A stretch of DNA of 64,000 bases from NCEH01 sp043195195 (GCF_043195195.1 NZ_JBAFWT010000003.1:1-64000); one strand, 5' to 3'; shown: positions 40,584-48,256, counted from the stretch's first letter. Program-made: numbers and translations. Notes: generated by a model not told the origin, from the sequence alone.

Positions 40584-40916
40584 TCAATGAAAACGGTCTT
40601 CAACAATCTCGCCTTCAGAAAAAACACCCCTCTTTAATTCACGAATATTCTGTTCACTTTGCAGCGATTTGAACAAATCATTCATTTTAGACACGCTTTT
40701 AAAGAATAAAATATGTGTAATCCCATTTTGAATATATGATATTTGAAAATTACCCTCCCCATATACGCTGTGCTTTGGATACTTGTGCTTATAAAATGCA
40801 TTCCTAAGTCGATAATATCTATCATCCTTCGAACGCAACGCTTGAATTAAAAGAAGAGTTACCAACGGAAAAGCGCCGACCAAGGAAGTAAATATACTAT
40901 TCCAAAAATAACTCAT
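40584..40916 (-). CDS. AT-rich membrane-anchored accessory protein
   Basis: A 110-residue protein with an N-terminal transmembrane helix (MSYFWNSIFTSLVGAFPLVT, TLLLIQ) and a soluble part (KHKYPKHSVYGEGNFQISY, HILFFKSVSKMNDLFKSLQ). It is clearly poorer in GC than its neighbours, an acquired-gene signature. It is coupled to the ribbon-helix-helix gene by ATGA. Possible roles such as superinfection exclusion are guesses. Confidence 0.6.
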   Translation of the reverse strand: MSYFWNSIFTSLVGAFPLVTLLLIQALRSKDDRYYRLRNAFYKHKYPKHSVYGEGNFQISYIQNGITHILFFKSVSKMNDLFKSLQSEQNIRELKRGVFSEGEIVEDRFH

Positions 40917-41110
40917 TTCAGAAACTCTGAAATCGCGTGCCTAATTGCTTCCGGTCGCGTTGGCTTTGGGTCAGGCTGCTCAGCGATCCAAGCGTCAATC
41001 AGCGCGAGGTCGTGTGGCTGTAGCCGGACTTGCACAGGCACACCCTTGCCGGTCGCGGGCCGGCCGCGCCCCCTCTTTTGTGGTTGCATTTTTTCTGTTG
41101 TCGCGCTCAT
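40913..41110 (-). CDS. Ribbon-helix-helix protein with basic RGRP tail-like start
   Basis: A 65-residue protein: MSATTEKMQPQKRGRGRPAT gives a basic, AT-hook-like stretch, and GVPVQVRLQPHDLALIDAWI then KPTRPEAIRHAISEFL forms a ribbon-helix-helix. It is the first gene of a two-gene accessory unit and likely represses it. It is divergent from the Rha gene; the 84-base gap should contain both promoters. Confidence 0.7.
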   Translation of the reverse strand: MSATTEKMQPQKRGRGRPATGKGVPVQVRLQPHDLALIDAWIAEQPDPKPTRPEAIRHAISEFLK

Positions 41111-41194
41111 TTATTTATGCAACCATAGAAATCAGGCCGAAGCAAGCGCTGGAACGCAAGCCTCGGCCCTAACCCCAAGCGATGGACAGAACCC

Positions 41195-42226
41195 ATGCTT
41201 CAGGCTGTTTCAATCAATACCACGACCCTGCCCGGTACTGAACCGATGACCATGTCAAGTCTGGATATCGCCGAGTTGACCGGTAAGCGCCACGATAATG
41301 TGATGCGGGACATCCGCGAAATGTTGGAAACACTGAAAGAAGGGGGTGTCCTCAAATTTGAGGACACCCCCCAGAACCCCCAGAACGGGCAGCGCTACCC
41401 CGTCTTCCGCCTCCCCAAGCGCGAGTGCCTGATCCTCATTTCGGGCTACAGCGTCGATCTGCGCGCTCGGATCATTGACCGGTGGATGGAGCTTGAGGCG
41501 GCTGAGCAGGCGCGGATTGCTCAGCCCTCTCCGCAGCCGTTTCCGCTCTCCAGGCTGGAGCGCTTGGTTCTAGAGCATATGGCCTTGGTTGACGGACATC
41601 AGGCTCGCAAGAACAAGGTGATCGACCACTTCTCGACCTATCACCCGCGGCTGCAAGCCTCGATCGCCGTCGAGACCCTTATTCGCCTCGGCGCGCTGGT
41701 TGAATTCAGGGCATCGGTAGGCATACAGGGCTCAGCCCCCTATTTCATTCGCATGACTACGCCAGAGGGGTGGCTGGCTTTGTCGCGGGCCGACAGCGAC
41801 GCCCCTTATAGTTTCCTCCGCCAGGCCCCGTGGCCCGCGCCAGTGACGGATAATGTCCCCCTCGCCGCACAGCCGCAAAGGGTGCCATGCCCGGTTCTGC
41901 CCCTAACCCAGGCGGCAGAGGCCACACTTCGCGCTGACGGCTCGCCAGAGGCTCGTGATGCGGCAATCACGTCCATTGAAGAGCTGATCGCGCAGCAGGC
42001 GCCCACGAGCCTGTCAGGTGCCCTGTATCATGTCCGCCTCATGCAGGAAGCCGTGGACTTGATTTCCTCCTGGGTGCCCAGCGACAGCAAGGGGGCCAAG
42101 ATCTGTGAAGCGCAGGCCCGCATGGTTACCCGTATGGGTGACGGTATCTGCGATGCTCTCAGCGCCATGGGCGGACAGCTTCCAGCGAGCGTCCAGGCGC
42201 ACCATTCCAGGCCCAGCCGGGCGTAG
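41195..42226 (+). CDS. Rha-family phage regulatory protein
   Basis: A 343-residue protein. The N-terminal Rha domain (SLDIAELTGKRHDNVMRDIR, CLILISGYSVDLRARIIDRW) occurs in phage regulators and antirepressors such as phi80 Rha. The middle and C-terminal parts (about residues 110-343) have no recognised domain; the middle stretch HMALVDGHQARKNKVIDHFS suggests a helical region. An in-frame ATG 17 codons later is an alternative start. A terminator follows. Confidence 0.8.
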   Translation: MLQAVSINTTTLPGTEPMTMSSLDIAELTGKRHDNVMRDIREMLETLKEGGVLKFEDTPQNPQNGQRYPVFRLPKRECLILISGYSVDLRARIIDRWMELEAAEQARIAQPSPQPFPLSRLERLVLEHMALVDGHQARKNKVIDHFSTYHPRLQASIAVETLIRLGALVEFRASVGIQGSAPYFIRMTTPEGWLALSRADSDAPYSFLRQAPWPAPVTDNVPLAAQPQRVPCPVLPLTQAAEATLRADGSPEARDAAITSIEELIAQQAPTSLSGALYHVRLMQEAVDLISSWVPSDSKGAKICEAQARMVTRMGDGICDALSAMGGQLPASVQAHHSRPSRA

Positions 42227-42247
42227 CTTTGGTTTGACTTGATTGCA

Positions 42248-42280
42248 GCCCTGCCTCCTCCGTGGTGGCAGGGCTTTTTT
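42248..42280 (+). terminator. Rho-independent terminator after the Rha gene
   Basis: GCCCTGCC-TCCTCCGTGGT-GGCAGGGC followed by TTTTTT is a textbook intrinsic terminator, 21 bases beyond the Rha stop and overlapping the end of the opposing membrane gene. Confidence 0.93.
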
Positions 42281-42788
42281 ATTGCTCCGGGCTTCCCCCC
42301 GCCGTCCACAGCACGAAGGCAATGCGCACCAGGGCATAGATGAGAGCGGGGATCGACACGCCCAGGCCAGCGGCCGACACCTGATATGGCAGGATCGGAA
42401 GCGCCTGAGAGACGAACGCGAGCGCGTTGAGCGCGCTCGACATGGACAGCGTGCCGCCGATGGCTGGTCCCGCATAGCGCCAGACCTTCTTGCGAACGGC
42501 CTCTGTGCTGCCACACAGCATCGCGGCCTCAGCCGCCAGGAAGCCCATGTCGATGCCGATGGCCATGGCCCAGCATTCGACGGCGCTCGCCTGGGTGACG
42601 ATGTGGATGCCGTGCGAGAGATGCGACAGGGACAGCCCCGTCAGCACCACGGCGACGCTCGCAGCGCCCACGGAAGCCGAACGCTGGAGCCGGAGCTTCT
42701 TGCGCATGGTCGGCCGCACCGCGGGCGCAGGAGCCGGCTGGGGAGCGCGCTGGCGCCCCCTGGGGAGGGTAGTAATAGCGGCGGTCAT
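42279..42788 (-). CDS. Small multi-span membrane protein of unknown function
   Basis: A 169-residue protein: a basic, Pro-rich cytoplasmic start (about 1-35), then hydrophobic segments near 40-60 (ASVAVVLTGLSLSHLSH), 70-95 (ECWAMAIGIDMGFLAAEAAM), 105-125 and 140-160 (IPALIYALVRIAFVLW). ATG overlaps the previous stop (ATGA). It is the last gene of the leftward accessory cassette. Such phage membrane proteins can act in exclusion or host takeover; here that is only a possibility. Confidence 0.65.
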   Translation of the reverse strand: MTAAITTLPRGRQRAPQPAPAPAVRPTMRKKLRLQRSASVGAASVAVVLTGLSLSHLSHGIHIVTQASAVECWAMAIGIDMGFLAAEAAMLCGSTEAVRKKVWRYAGPAIGGTLSMSSALNALAFVSQALPILPYQVSAAGLGVSIPALIYALVRIAFVLWTAGGSPEQ

Positions 42789-42988
42789 GGCTGATTTCCC
42801 TCCTCGTCCTTGATTTCGATGTAGATGATCCAGAGCCACCCATTGAGGGTGCGCACGCGGCCGTCTTCGTCGTCACGTACGCGGAACTTGCCGTCGAAGT
42901 CCGTGATGTCGTCGATCAGTTCGCCCGTGAGGACGTATTCGGTGCACTCTGCACGGATGCGGGTGCCGGCTGGGTATGGAGGTGTCAT
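42785..42988 (-). CDS. Small phage protein, beta-rich
   Basis: A 67-residue acidic protein (MTPPYPAGTRIRAECTEYVL, DGKFRVRDDEDGRVRTLNGW) predicted as a small beta-barrel, overlapping both neighbours by ATGA. Family not recognised. It belongs to the leftward cassette. Confidence 0.6.
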   Translation of the reverse strand: MTPPYPAGTRIRAECTEYVLTGELIDDITDFDGKFRVRDDEDGRVRTLNGWLWIIYIEIKDEEGNQP

Positions 42989-43254
42989 GGCTTCGCGCCC
43001 TCCGCTTTCGCGATGGTCTCGCGCACCAAGTCGAGTGTCCCTGCGCCGTTGACCAGATGAGCGATGATCGGGCTTTCCATCACAAAATGGGCGCGCTTCA
43101 GCGCCTTCAGCATTTCGGCGTAAAGGTTCATCGCATGCACAAATTTCCGCGCCTTATCGGCCTCGGCAAAATGTGCCGTGGCGTAGTCTGTCGTTTCACC
43201 AGGGGCGAGAACAACGGTATAATCTTGTCCTTCATGGACTTCGTAGCACTTCAT
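42985..43254 (-). CDS. Small phage protein of unknown function
   Basis: An 89-residue protein: MKCYEVHEGQDYTVVLAPGE, then AHFAEADKARKFVHAMNLYA and a C-terminal helix DLVRETIAKAEGAK. Its stop overlaps the next gene start (ATGA). The start ATG is preferred over upstream ones that would overlap the previous gene extensively. Family not recognised. Confidence 0.6.
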   Translation of the reverse strand: MKCYEVHEGQDYTVVLAPGETTDYATAHFAEADKARKFVHAMNLYAEMLKALKRAHFVMESPIIAHLVNGAGTLDLVRETIAKAEGAKP

Positions 43255-43258
43255 CTGT

Positions 43259-43579
43259 TCAGCCCTCCTTCCGGGCGAAGCGCGGGTGGAAGCTGTTGCC
43301 AAGCCGGCCCGTGGTGCGGTCCAGGCAGTTGACGATGCCGGTGAAGTCGTGGGTGAAGTTGAAGTCGTCGGCAGCCAGGAGCCGCTCGAAGTCCATCGGG
43401 CAGCCATTGGCATGGGTGGCTACGAGGTCCATCCACCTCTGCTGGCAATCCTTCCAGTATTCCAGGCTCTTAGCGCGTTTCGTCATGATGCCTAAATCAG
43501 CGGCCCGCTCTATGATTTTTCGGATCAACACATCGTCCTCTGGCGTGCGCTCGAAGCTGATTTTCGTGATAGCGGTCAT
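43259..43579 (-). CDS. Small phage protein of unknown function
   Basis: A 106-residue protein: MTAITKISFERTPEDDVLIR, a helical middle (KSLEYWKDCQQRWMDLVATH) and a C-terminal part NFTHDFTGIVNCLDRTTGRL. AAGGAGGAC immediately precedes the ATG. Family not recognised; second gene of the leftward cassette. Confidence 0.62.
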   Translation of the reverse strand: MTAITKISFERTPEDDVLIRKIIERAADLGIMTKRAKSLEYWKDCQQRWMDLVATHANGCPMDFERLLAADDFNFTHDFTGIVNCLDRTTGRLGNSFHPRFARKEG

Positions 43580-43688
43580 GTGTCCTCCTTCGCCCCGAAG
43601 GGCGTTCAATGCGGTGTGGTGGGTGTTGGTGGGCTATTAGGTAGGCGCCCGATCATGCCGCCCGTGGTGGGAGCGACATGGGCTGGCG

Positions 43689-43886
43689 TCAGCCGAAGAC
43701 GATGCCGGATCGCACCGCGTGGTCGAGGCATTCGATCTGGTAGTCGAGCCCCAGCCAGTGCCGGGGCTGGGTCGCGATGATCGCGCACGCCACTGTGGCG
43801 TAGGTCTCGCAGCTCACCGCCTCGCCCTCGAACAGGCTGGCGAGGATCGCGTCGGGGTCGATGGGACAAATGACGTGGGGGTTCAT
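43689..43886 (-). CDS. Small phage protein, first gene of the leftward accessory cassette
   Basis: A protein of 65 residues from the ATG (MNPHVICPIDPDAILASLFE, GEAVSCETYATVACAIIATQ, HWLGLDYQIECLDHAV); a GTG ten codons earlier would lengthen it. Four cysteines are spread along it. It is the gene nearest the third operator-like motif (43950-43972), so it and the cassette behind it may be controlled by the phage repressor. Family not recognised. Confidence 0.6.
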   Translation of the reverse strand: MNPHVICPIDPDAILASLFEGEAVSCETYATVACAIIATQPRHWLGLDYQIECLDHAVRSGIVFG

Positions 43887-44423
43887 GTCGGCCGGTGCTC
43901 CGTTTTCTCTCTGCACCCATCAATACTCAACTCTGAAAAGTAATGCAATAAAATTTTCGAAAATCTAAAATCTTTTCACTGTTGGGTGCCCGACCGATCG
44001 AGTGGGATGGCCTTTCAAACCGCATCCACAATCGACGAATTTAGTCTCAATCGACGGTCGATTGTTCTCCCCGGACGGCTACAATCCACAATCGACGTCT
44101 CAGTCGTTTCTCTATATATTACATACATATATATATGATTTATAGCGATTAAGCGATTGAGTGGTGAAAACCGGAGCAGTGTCATAATTGAAATATTATT
44201 GCGCGAAATGGGCTACCCTCTGTATTGGAGGTCTTAATCGCTCGATCGGTTATCAGCCGTTATTTCACACTGAAATTGTGTATATAGTTGAGAACTCGAC
44301 GTATCGATAAGTTTTTCGATAAGCAAAAGCCTTTCGATTTGCGATAATATTTTTCTGTTGCTTGGTTTTTGCCACTCAGCCAATGTTCGCCTGAACAAAA
44401 TTTCAGGTTTTCAGCGCGCAACC
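43887..44423. other. Repeat-rich AT-biased noncoding gap before the packaging genes
   Basis: This 537-base gap has no plausible gene but is full of short repeats: an operator-like block at 43950-43972; ATCCACAATCGACG as a direct repeat at 44024 and 44084; the palindrome CAATCGAC-G-GTCGATTG at 44048-44064; AGCGATTAAG at 44144 with its inverted copy at 44233; and TCGATAAG twice at 44304 and 44316. An AT-only run (ATATATTACATACATATATATATG-like) lies near 44112-44138. It may hold the origin of replication, the late promoter, or a packaging (pac/cos) site. Confidence 0.7.
43950..43972. promoter_or_regulatory. Third copy of the operator-like motif
   Basis: AAAATTTTCGAAA followed by ATCTAAAATC matches the left and right operator/promoters nearly base for base (right copy AAAATTTTCGAAATCCTAAAAT). 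TAAAAT is in the -10 position read rightward; the ATTTTCGAAAAT core is palindromic, so leftward genes could be controlled too. Confidence 0.6.
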
Positions 44424-45011
44424 ATGGCTAGCCCACACAACACCCCCGAAAATTTCGGCATCTCGACCAAGCGGGCCGTGTTCGTGCGCGAGTACCTGAT
44501 CGACCTGAATGCAACGCAGGCCGCCATTCGCGCTGGTTACAGCCCGAAGACGGCGAACGAGCAGGCAGCTCGGATGTTAGCCATTGCAAGCGTTAAGGAA
44601 GCCGTTGCTTCCGCGATGCGTGAGCGCGAGGCCCGAACCGAGATCACACAGGACCGTGTGCTTCGCGAAGTCGGTCGCCTTGCGTTCCTCGACATCTCCG
44701 GTGCGTTCGCCGAGGACGGATCGCTGAAGGCCCTGGCCGATATGGACCCGGAAACGCGAGCCGCCATTGCCGGACTGGAAGTGTCCGAGCAGGTCGACGC
44801 GGAGGGCAACTTCGTCGGGCACCTGAAGAAGATCAAGCTCTCCGACAAGATCGGCGCGCTCACGCTCCTCATGCGCCACCTGGGCATGCTGAACGACAAG
44901 ATCAAAGTCGCCGGCGACGTCGAGAACCCGCTGACGCTGTTGGTCAAGAGCATCCAGGGCAGCGCAGTCAAGCCCATCGCCAAGCCGCTCCCCGACGATG
45001 GGGGTATGTGA
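44424..45011 (+). CDS. Terminase small subunit
   Basis: A 195-residue small terminase of the Terminase_2 type, which recognises the packaging start site on phage DNA. The N-terminal part TKRAVFVREYLIDLNATQAAI then RAGYSPKTANEQAARMLAIA is the typical DNA-binding helix-turn-helix; the middle (EREARTEITQDRVLREVGRLAFLDI) is the oligomerisation part. It is separated from the large subunit by three small genes. The ATG beginning MASPHNTPENFG was chosen; no strong ribosome site is visible. Confidence 0.9.
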   Translation: MASPHNTPENFGISTKRAVFVREYLIDLNATQAAIRAGYSPKTANEQAARMLAIASVKEAVASAMREREARTEITQDRVLREVGRLAFLDISGAFAEDGSLKALADMDPETRAAIAGLEVSEQVDAEGNFVGHLKKIKLSDKIGALTLLMRHLGMLNDKIKVAGDVENPLTLLVKSIQGSAVKPIAKPLPDDGGM

Positions 45012-45244
45012 TGGCCGATCCTGTCCTCATCCCCGGCATGGCGCACTTCGCAGGCACAGGACCGCAGGGCGAAACCTGCGGCTCCTGCGAGCACCACAGG
45101 CCGGCAGATCGCCGATGCGCACAGTTCGCCCGGATGATGGCGAAACGCGGCCCTGCGGTGTCCGAGGGCGCTTCAGCGTGCCGGCATTGGGCCACGTCCA
45201 CCCGTGAGCTGAAGCCGGTCTACGATTTCGGAGGCTCAAAGTGA
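45011..45244 (+). CDS. Small Cys/His-containing phage protein
   Basis: A 77-residue protein with a Cys/His set (GETCGSCEHHRPADRRCAQF, ASACRHWA) likely to bind zinc. ATG overlaps the terminase stop as TGATG, and its own stop overlaps the GTG of the next gene. Small zinc proteins of this kind often lie between phage packaging genes; function unknown. Confidence 0.65.
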   Translation: MADPVLIPGMAHFAGTGPQGETCGSCEHHRPADRRCAQFARMMAKRGPAVSEGASACRHWATSTRELKPVYDFGGSK

Positions 45245-45717
45245 CCTCCATCATCCTGCGCAAGATCGCCTCCCCGCTCCCCGGCGATCCCGACACCATC
45301 GTGATCGCCCTCGGGCCGTGCTGCATCATCCGCGGTCAACGCATCGCGCATCTGTCGCCCATCCGTCTTCGCCTTGCGATGCTATTGCTCGGTGCCAATG
45401 GGCAAGTCGTCAGCCGCGCGGACCTGTTCGACGCGATGTACGGCGAGCGCGAGGACGGCGGCCCGTTCGAAAAGATCATCGATATCAACTTGGTCCCGGT
45501 TCGGCGCGCCCTGAAGCCATTGGGCGTCAGCGTGGTCACCCGTTGGGGCCGTGGCCTCGAAACCATCATCAATCCAATCGCGAACACCTCGGCGGGGTGG
45601 GTCCTGCCGGTCAGCGTGGGGGTCGGTGCGAAAGATCAGATCGGGCTCCGTCGAGGGGATCGTCATACCTGTCAATCTGATCAGCCCACGCAAGCTTTCG
45701 AACAGGTGCCGGTATGA
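45241..45717 (+). CDS. Winged-helix (OmpR/PhoB-type) DNA-binding protein, second
   Basis: A 158-residue protein. Residues about 35-115 (LSPIRLRLAMLLLGANGQVV, SRADLFDAMYGEREDGGPFE, IDINLVPVRRALKPLGVSV, TRWGRGLETI) form a response-regulator-type winged helix without receiver domain. The C-terminal 40 residues are not recognised. GTG start, coupled by GTGA to the previous gene. Its position between the terminase genes suggests a late regulator or packaging-site binder (inference). It is distantly like the winged-helix protein at 37.4 kb. Confidence 0.72.
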   Translation: MTSIILRKIASPLPGDPDTIVIALGPCCIIRGQRIAHLSPIRLRLAMLLLGANGQVVSRADLFDAMYGEREDGGPFEKIIDINLVPVRRALKPLGVSVVTRWGRGLETIINPIANTSAGWVLPVSVGVGAKDQIGLRRGDRHTCQSDQPTQAFEQVPV

Positions 45718-45914
45718 GCACGTTCTTCCGTCGCCAGTGCCCGCAGTGCGGCAGTGTCTCGGTCTCCATGGTGGACGTGAGGATTTATGCCTGCGACCGC
45801 TGTGGGCATCGCGCCAAGACATTCCCGCGCACGACCGATATCATCGGCGAAATGTATGGCGACCGCCGGGAACGGGTGAACGGCCGCGTCATGCCTGCGG
45901 AGGGTGCGGAATGA
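45714..45914 (+). CDS. Small zinc-ribbon phage protein
   Basis: A 66-residue protein with a four-cysteine zinc ribbon: FFRRQCPQCGSVSVSMVDVR, then YACDRCGHRAKTFP. Both ends overlap neighbours by ATGA. Presumably binds nucleic acid or protein during packaging; no closer family recognised. Confidence 0.7.
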   Translation: MSTFFRRQCPQCGSVSVSMVDVRIYACDRCGHRAKTFPRTTDIIGEMYGDRRERVNGRVMPAEGAE

Positions 45915-48256
45915 GCATCCCCCACGACTTCATCCCAAATTCCGATGACGCGATGGCGAAGTGCCTTGCCGATCCGATGTGGCGGCTGTGCTCAGGACAA
46001 CTCTACTGGATCATGGTCAAGTCGGACACTGGCGAAGGCACACGCATCCGGTTCAAGCCCAACCGTGCCCAGCGCCGTCTGCTCGCCTCGCTCTGGCATC
46101 GGAACATCATCCTCAAGGCGCGGCAGCTCGGATTTTGTCTCGACCCTTCCACGCGGGTGCTCACGGCCGATCTTCGATGGGTGCGGATCGACAGCCTGAA
46201 GGCAGAAGACGAGGTGGTCTCGGTTGATGAGCACCCGCCAGGAGGACGAGGATCGGCGCGCAAGATGCGCACGGCGACCGTTCAGGCCACGGCCATCGTC
46301 AAGCGCATGGCGCATCGCATCACGTTCGATGACGGGCGAACTGTCGTCTGCACAGATCAGCATCCGTGGCTTTCGCGAAACGGTGTCATGCAGCCGAAAT
46401 GGCGCAGCATCTCCGGCACCGGCAACGTTGTAGAGGGGCGGCTGAAGCCCGGAGTTGAGGTTCGATGGATCACCAAGCCATGGGACGACGCGGCTGCCGA
46501 AGATGGGTGGTTCGGTGGCATGCTCGACGGCGAAGGGTCCACGGCGAAACGCAATGTTGCTGCCTCGATCAACGTCAGCCAACGCCATGGCCCGGTGTGG
46601 GACAGGCTCGTCCGATATGTCCGTGAGTGCGGTTACAATTTTTGCGTCGAAGATGACGTGGCTGAGCGCCCGAGCAAATTTGGCCGCGTTCCCGTTCCGA
46701 AGTTGGTCATCTGCCGCATGGACGAGATGTTCCGGCTTGTTGGCCAGACGCGGCCGACGCGGTTCATCGGCAATCGCTTCTGGGAGGGGCGCGAACTACC
46801 CGGCAAGCGGAACGGCGGTGTCGGCTGGTCCACCATCGTCAGTATCGAACCGCTTGGCACGCAGGACATGGTTGATCTTCAAACATCAACCGGGACTTAC
46901 ATTGCTGAAGGGTTCGTCTCGCACAACACGACGCTGATCTGCATCCTCTGGCTGGATCACGCCCTGTTCAACAGCGACCAGCGCTGCGGTGTCATTGCCC
47001 AGGACCGTGAGGCGGCCGAGGCAATCTTCAGGGACAAGGTGAAGTTCGCCTACGACAACCTGCCGGACCACCTTCGCGGGACGATGCCGCTCGCGCGGGA
47101 CAGCGCCACCGAGCTTCTATTTGGTCACAACAACTCGTCCGTGCGCGTCGCGACATCCATGCGGTCAGGCACCATTCACCGCCTGCTGGTCAGCGAATAC
47201 GGCAAGATATGCGCGAAGTATCCCGACAAGGCGAACGAAGTCGTCACAGGCTCATTGCCCGCCGTGCCCCTGGACGGCATAGCCGTAATCGAGAGCACTG
47301 CTGAAGGTCAGGCCGGCGAGTTCTACAATATGACCAAGAAGGCCCAGGCACTGCACCAGCAGGCCAAGGACCTGACGCCGCGCGACTATCGCTTCCACTT
47401 CTTCGCGTGGTGGGCGAACCCCGAATACGAGATGGACCCGCTCCTCGTCGTCATGACGGCGAAGGACCACACCTACTTCGACAAGATCGAAGGCGAGATG
47501 ATGGTGACGCTGAGCCTGCGCAAGCGGGCTTGGTATGTCGCCACGCGGGATGCGGACTTCTCCGGCGATCCCGAGAAGATGTGGCAGGAGTACCCCTCCA
47601 CTCCCGATGAAGCGTTCCAGATTTCGACCGAGGGAAAATACTACGCGATCCAGCTTGCCAAGGCCCGCCGCGACGGACGCATCGGAAAAGTTCCTTTGGT
47701 GCAGCACGTCCCGGTCAACACGTTCTGGGACATCGGCGCCCACGACGGCACCGCCGTTTGGCTGCACCAGAAGGTCGGCCAGGAGCATCGCTTCATCGGG
47801 TTCATCGAAAATTGGGACGAGCCCTACAGCACCACGATCAAGGCGTTGCAGGACCTCGGCTACGTCTGGGGAACGCACTATCTGCCGCACGACGCCACGG
47901 CCAAGCGACAGCAAGGCCACCGTGTCGCGTCGCCCGAGGAGATGCTTGCCGAACTGACGCCCGGATGGCGTTGGGAAATAGTCCCGGTCGTGGACGAGGT
48001 GCAGCACGGCAGACAGATGGTCCGCGACATCTTCGGGCAGTGCTGGTTCGACGAGGTATTTTGCAAAGCCGGCCTCGAACACCTCGCGATGTACTCCAAG
48101 GAATGGAACGCGCGCCTCGCCAACTGGACGGACCAGCACCGCAAGGACGTCCACACCGAGGCCGCCGACGCCTTCCGCCAATTCGCCCAGGGATGGAGCG
48201 AGCCCGCCGTGCGCGCGGGCCAGCGCCCCAAGCGCAGACGAGGGATGGCAGCATGA
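45911..48256 (+). CDS. Terminase large subunit interrupted by an intein
   Basis: A 781-residue precursor. Residues 1-75 and 340-781 form the phage DNA-packaging motor; between them lies a 264-residue intein. Joined, the extein reads ILKARQLGF-TTLICILWLD, the usual Walker A of this terminase group; Walker B-like HRLLVSEYGK and the nuclease start FWDIGAHDGTAVWL follow. The spliced protein would have 517 residues, a normal length. The start overlaps the zinc-ribbon stop (ATGA). The motor pumps phage DNA into the prohead using ATP and cuts it; splicing is needed to rebuild the ATP-binding loop. Confidence 0.93.
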   Translation: MSIPHDFIPNSDDAMAKCLADPMWRLCSGQLYWIMVKSDTGEGTRIRFKPNRAQRRLLASLWHRNIILKARQLGFCLDPSTRVLTADLRWVRIDSLKAEDEVVSVDEHPPGGRGSARKMRTATVQATAIVKRMAHRITFDDGRTVVCTDQHPWLSRNGVMQPKWRSISGTGNVVEGRLKPGVEVRWITKPWDDAAAEDGWFGGMLDGEGSTAKRNVAASINVSQRHGPVWDRLVRYVRECGYNFCVEDDVAERPSKFGRVPVPKLVICRMDEMFRLVGQTRPTRFIGNRFWEGRELPGKRNGGVGWSTIVSIEPLGTQDMVDLQTSTGTYIAEGFVSHNTTLICILWLDHALFNSDQRCGVIAQDREAAEAIFRDKVKFAYDNLPDHLRGTMPLARDSATELLFGHNNSSVRVATSMRSGTIHRLLVSEYGKICAKYPDKANEVVTGSLPAVPLDGIAVIESTAEGQAGEFYNMTKKAQALHQQAKDLTPRDYRFHFFAWWANPEYEMDPLLVVMTAKDHTYFDKIEGEMMVTLSLRKRAWYVATRDADFSGDPEKMWQEYPSTPDEAFQISTEGKYYAIQLAKARRDGRIGKVPLVQHVPVNTFWDIGAHDGTAVWLHQKVGQEHRFIGFIENWDEPYSTTIKALQDLGYVWGTHYLPHDATAKRQQGHRVASPEEMLAELTPGWRWEIVPVVDEVQHGRQMVRDIFGQCWFDEVFCKAGLEHLAMYSKEWNARLANWTDQHRKDVHTEAADAFRQFAQGWSEPAVRAGQRPKRRRGMAA
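46136..46927 (+). other. Intein with LAGLIDADG-type endonuclease remnant or domain
   Basis: A 264-residue in-frame insertion. Cys1 begins block A (CLDPSTRVLTADLRWVRIDS); block B has T-D-Q-H (residues 148-151 of the precursor) in VVCTDQHPWLSR; blocks F and G read MVDLQTSTGTYIAEGF then VSHN, with the penultimate His, terminal Asn, and extein Thr at +1. These are the residues for self-splicing, so splicing should work. The middle contains WFGGMLDGEGS (200-210), a LAGLIDADG-like motif. Only one clear copy is seen, so the homing endonuclease may be a single-motif or decaying form. Confidence 0.93.

Noticed and set aside
46136..46927. Group I intron in the terminase gene
   Set aside because: The insert is in frame without stops and carries protein-splicing residues at both ends, so an intein explains it better.
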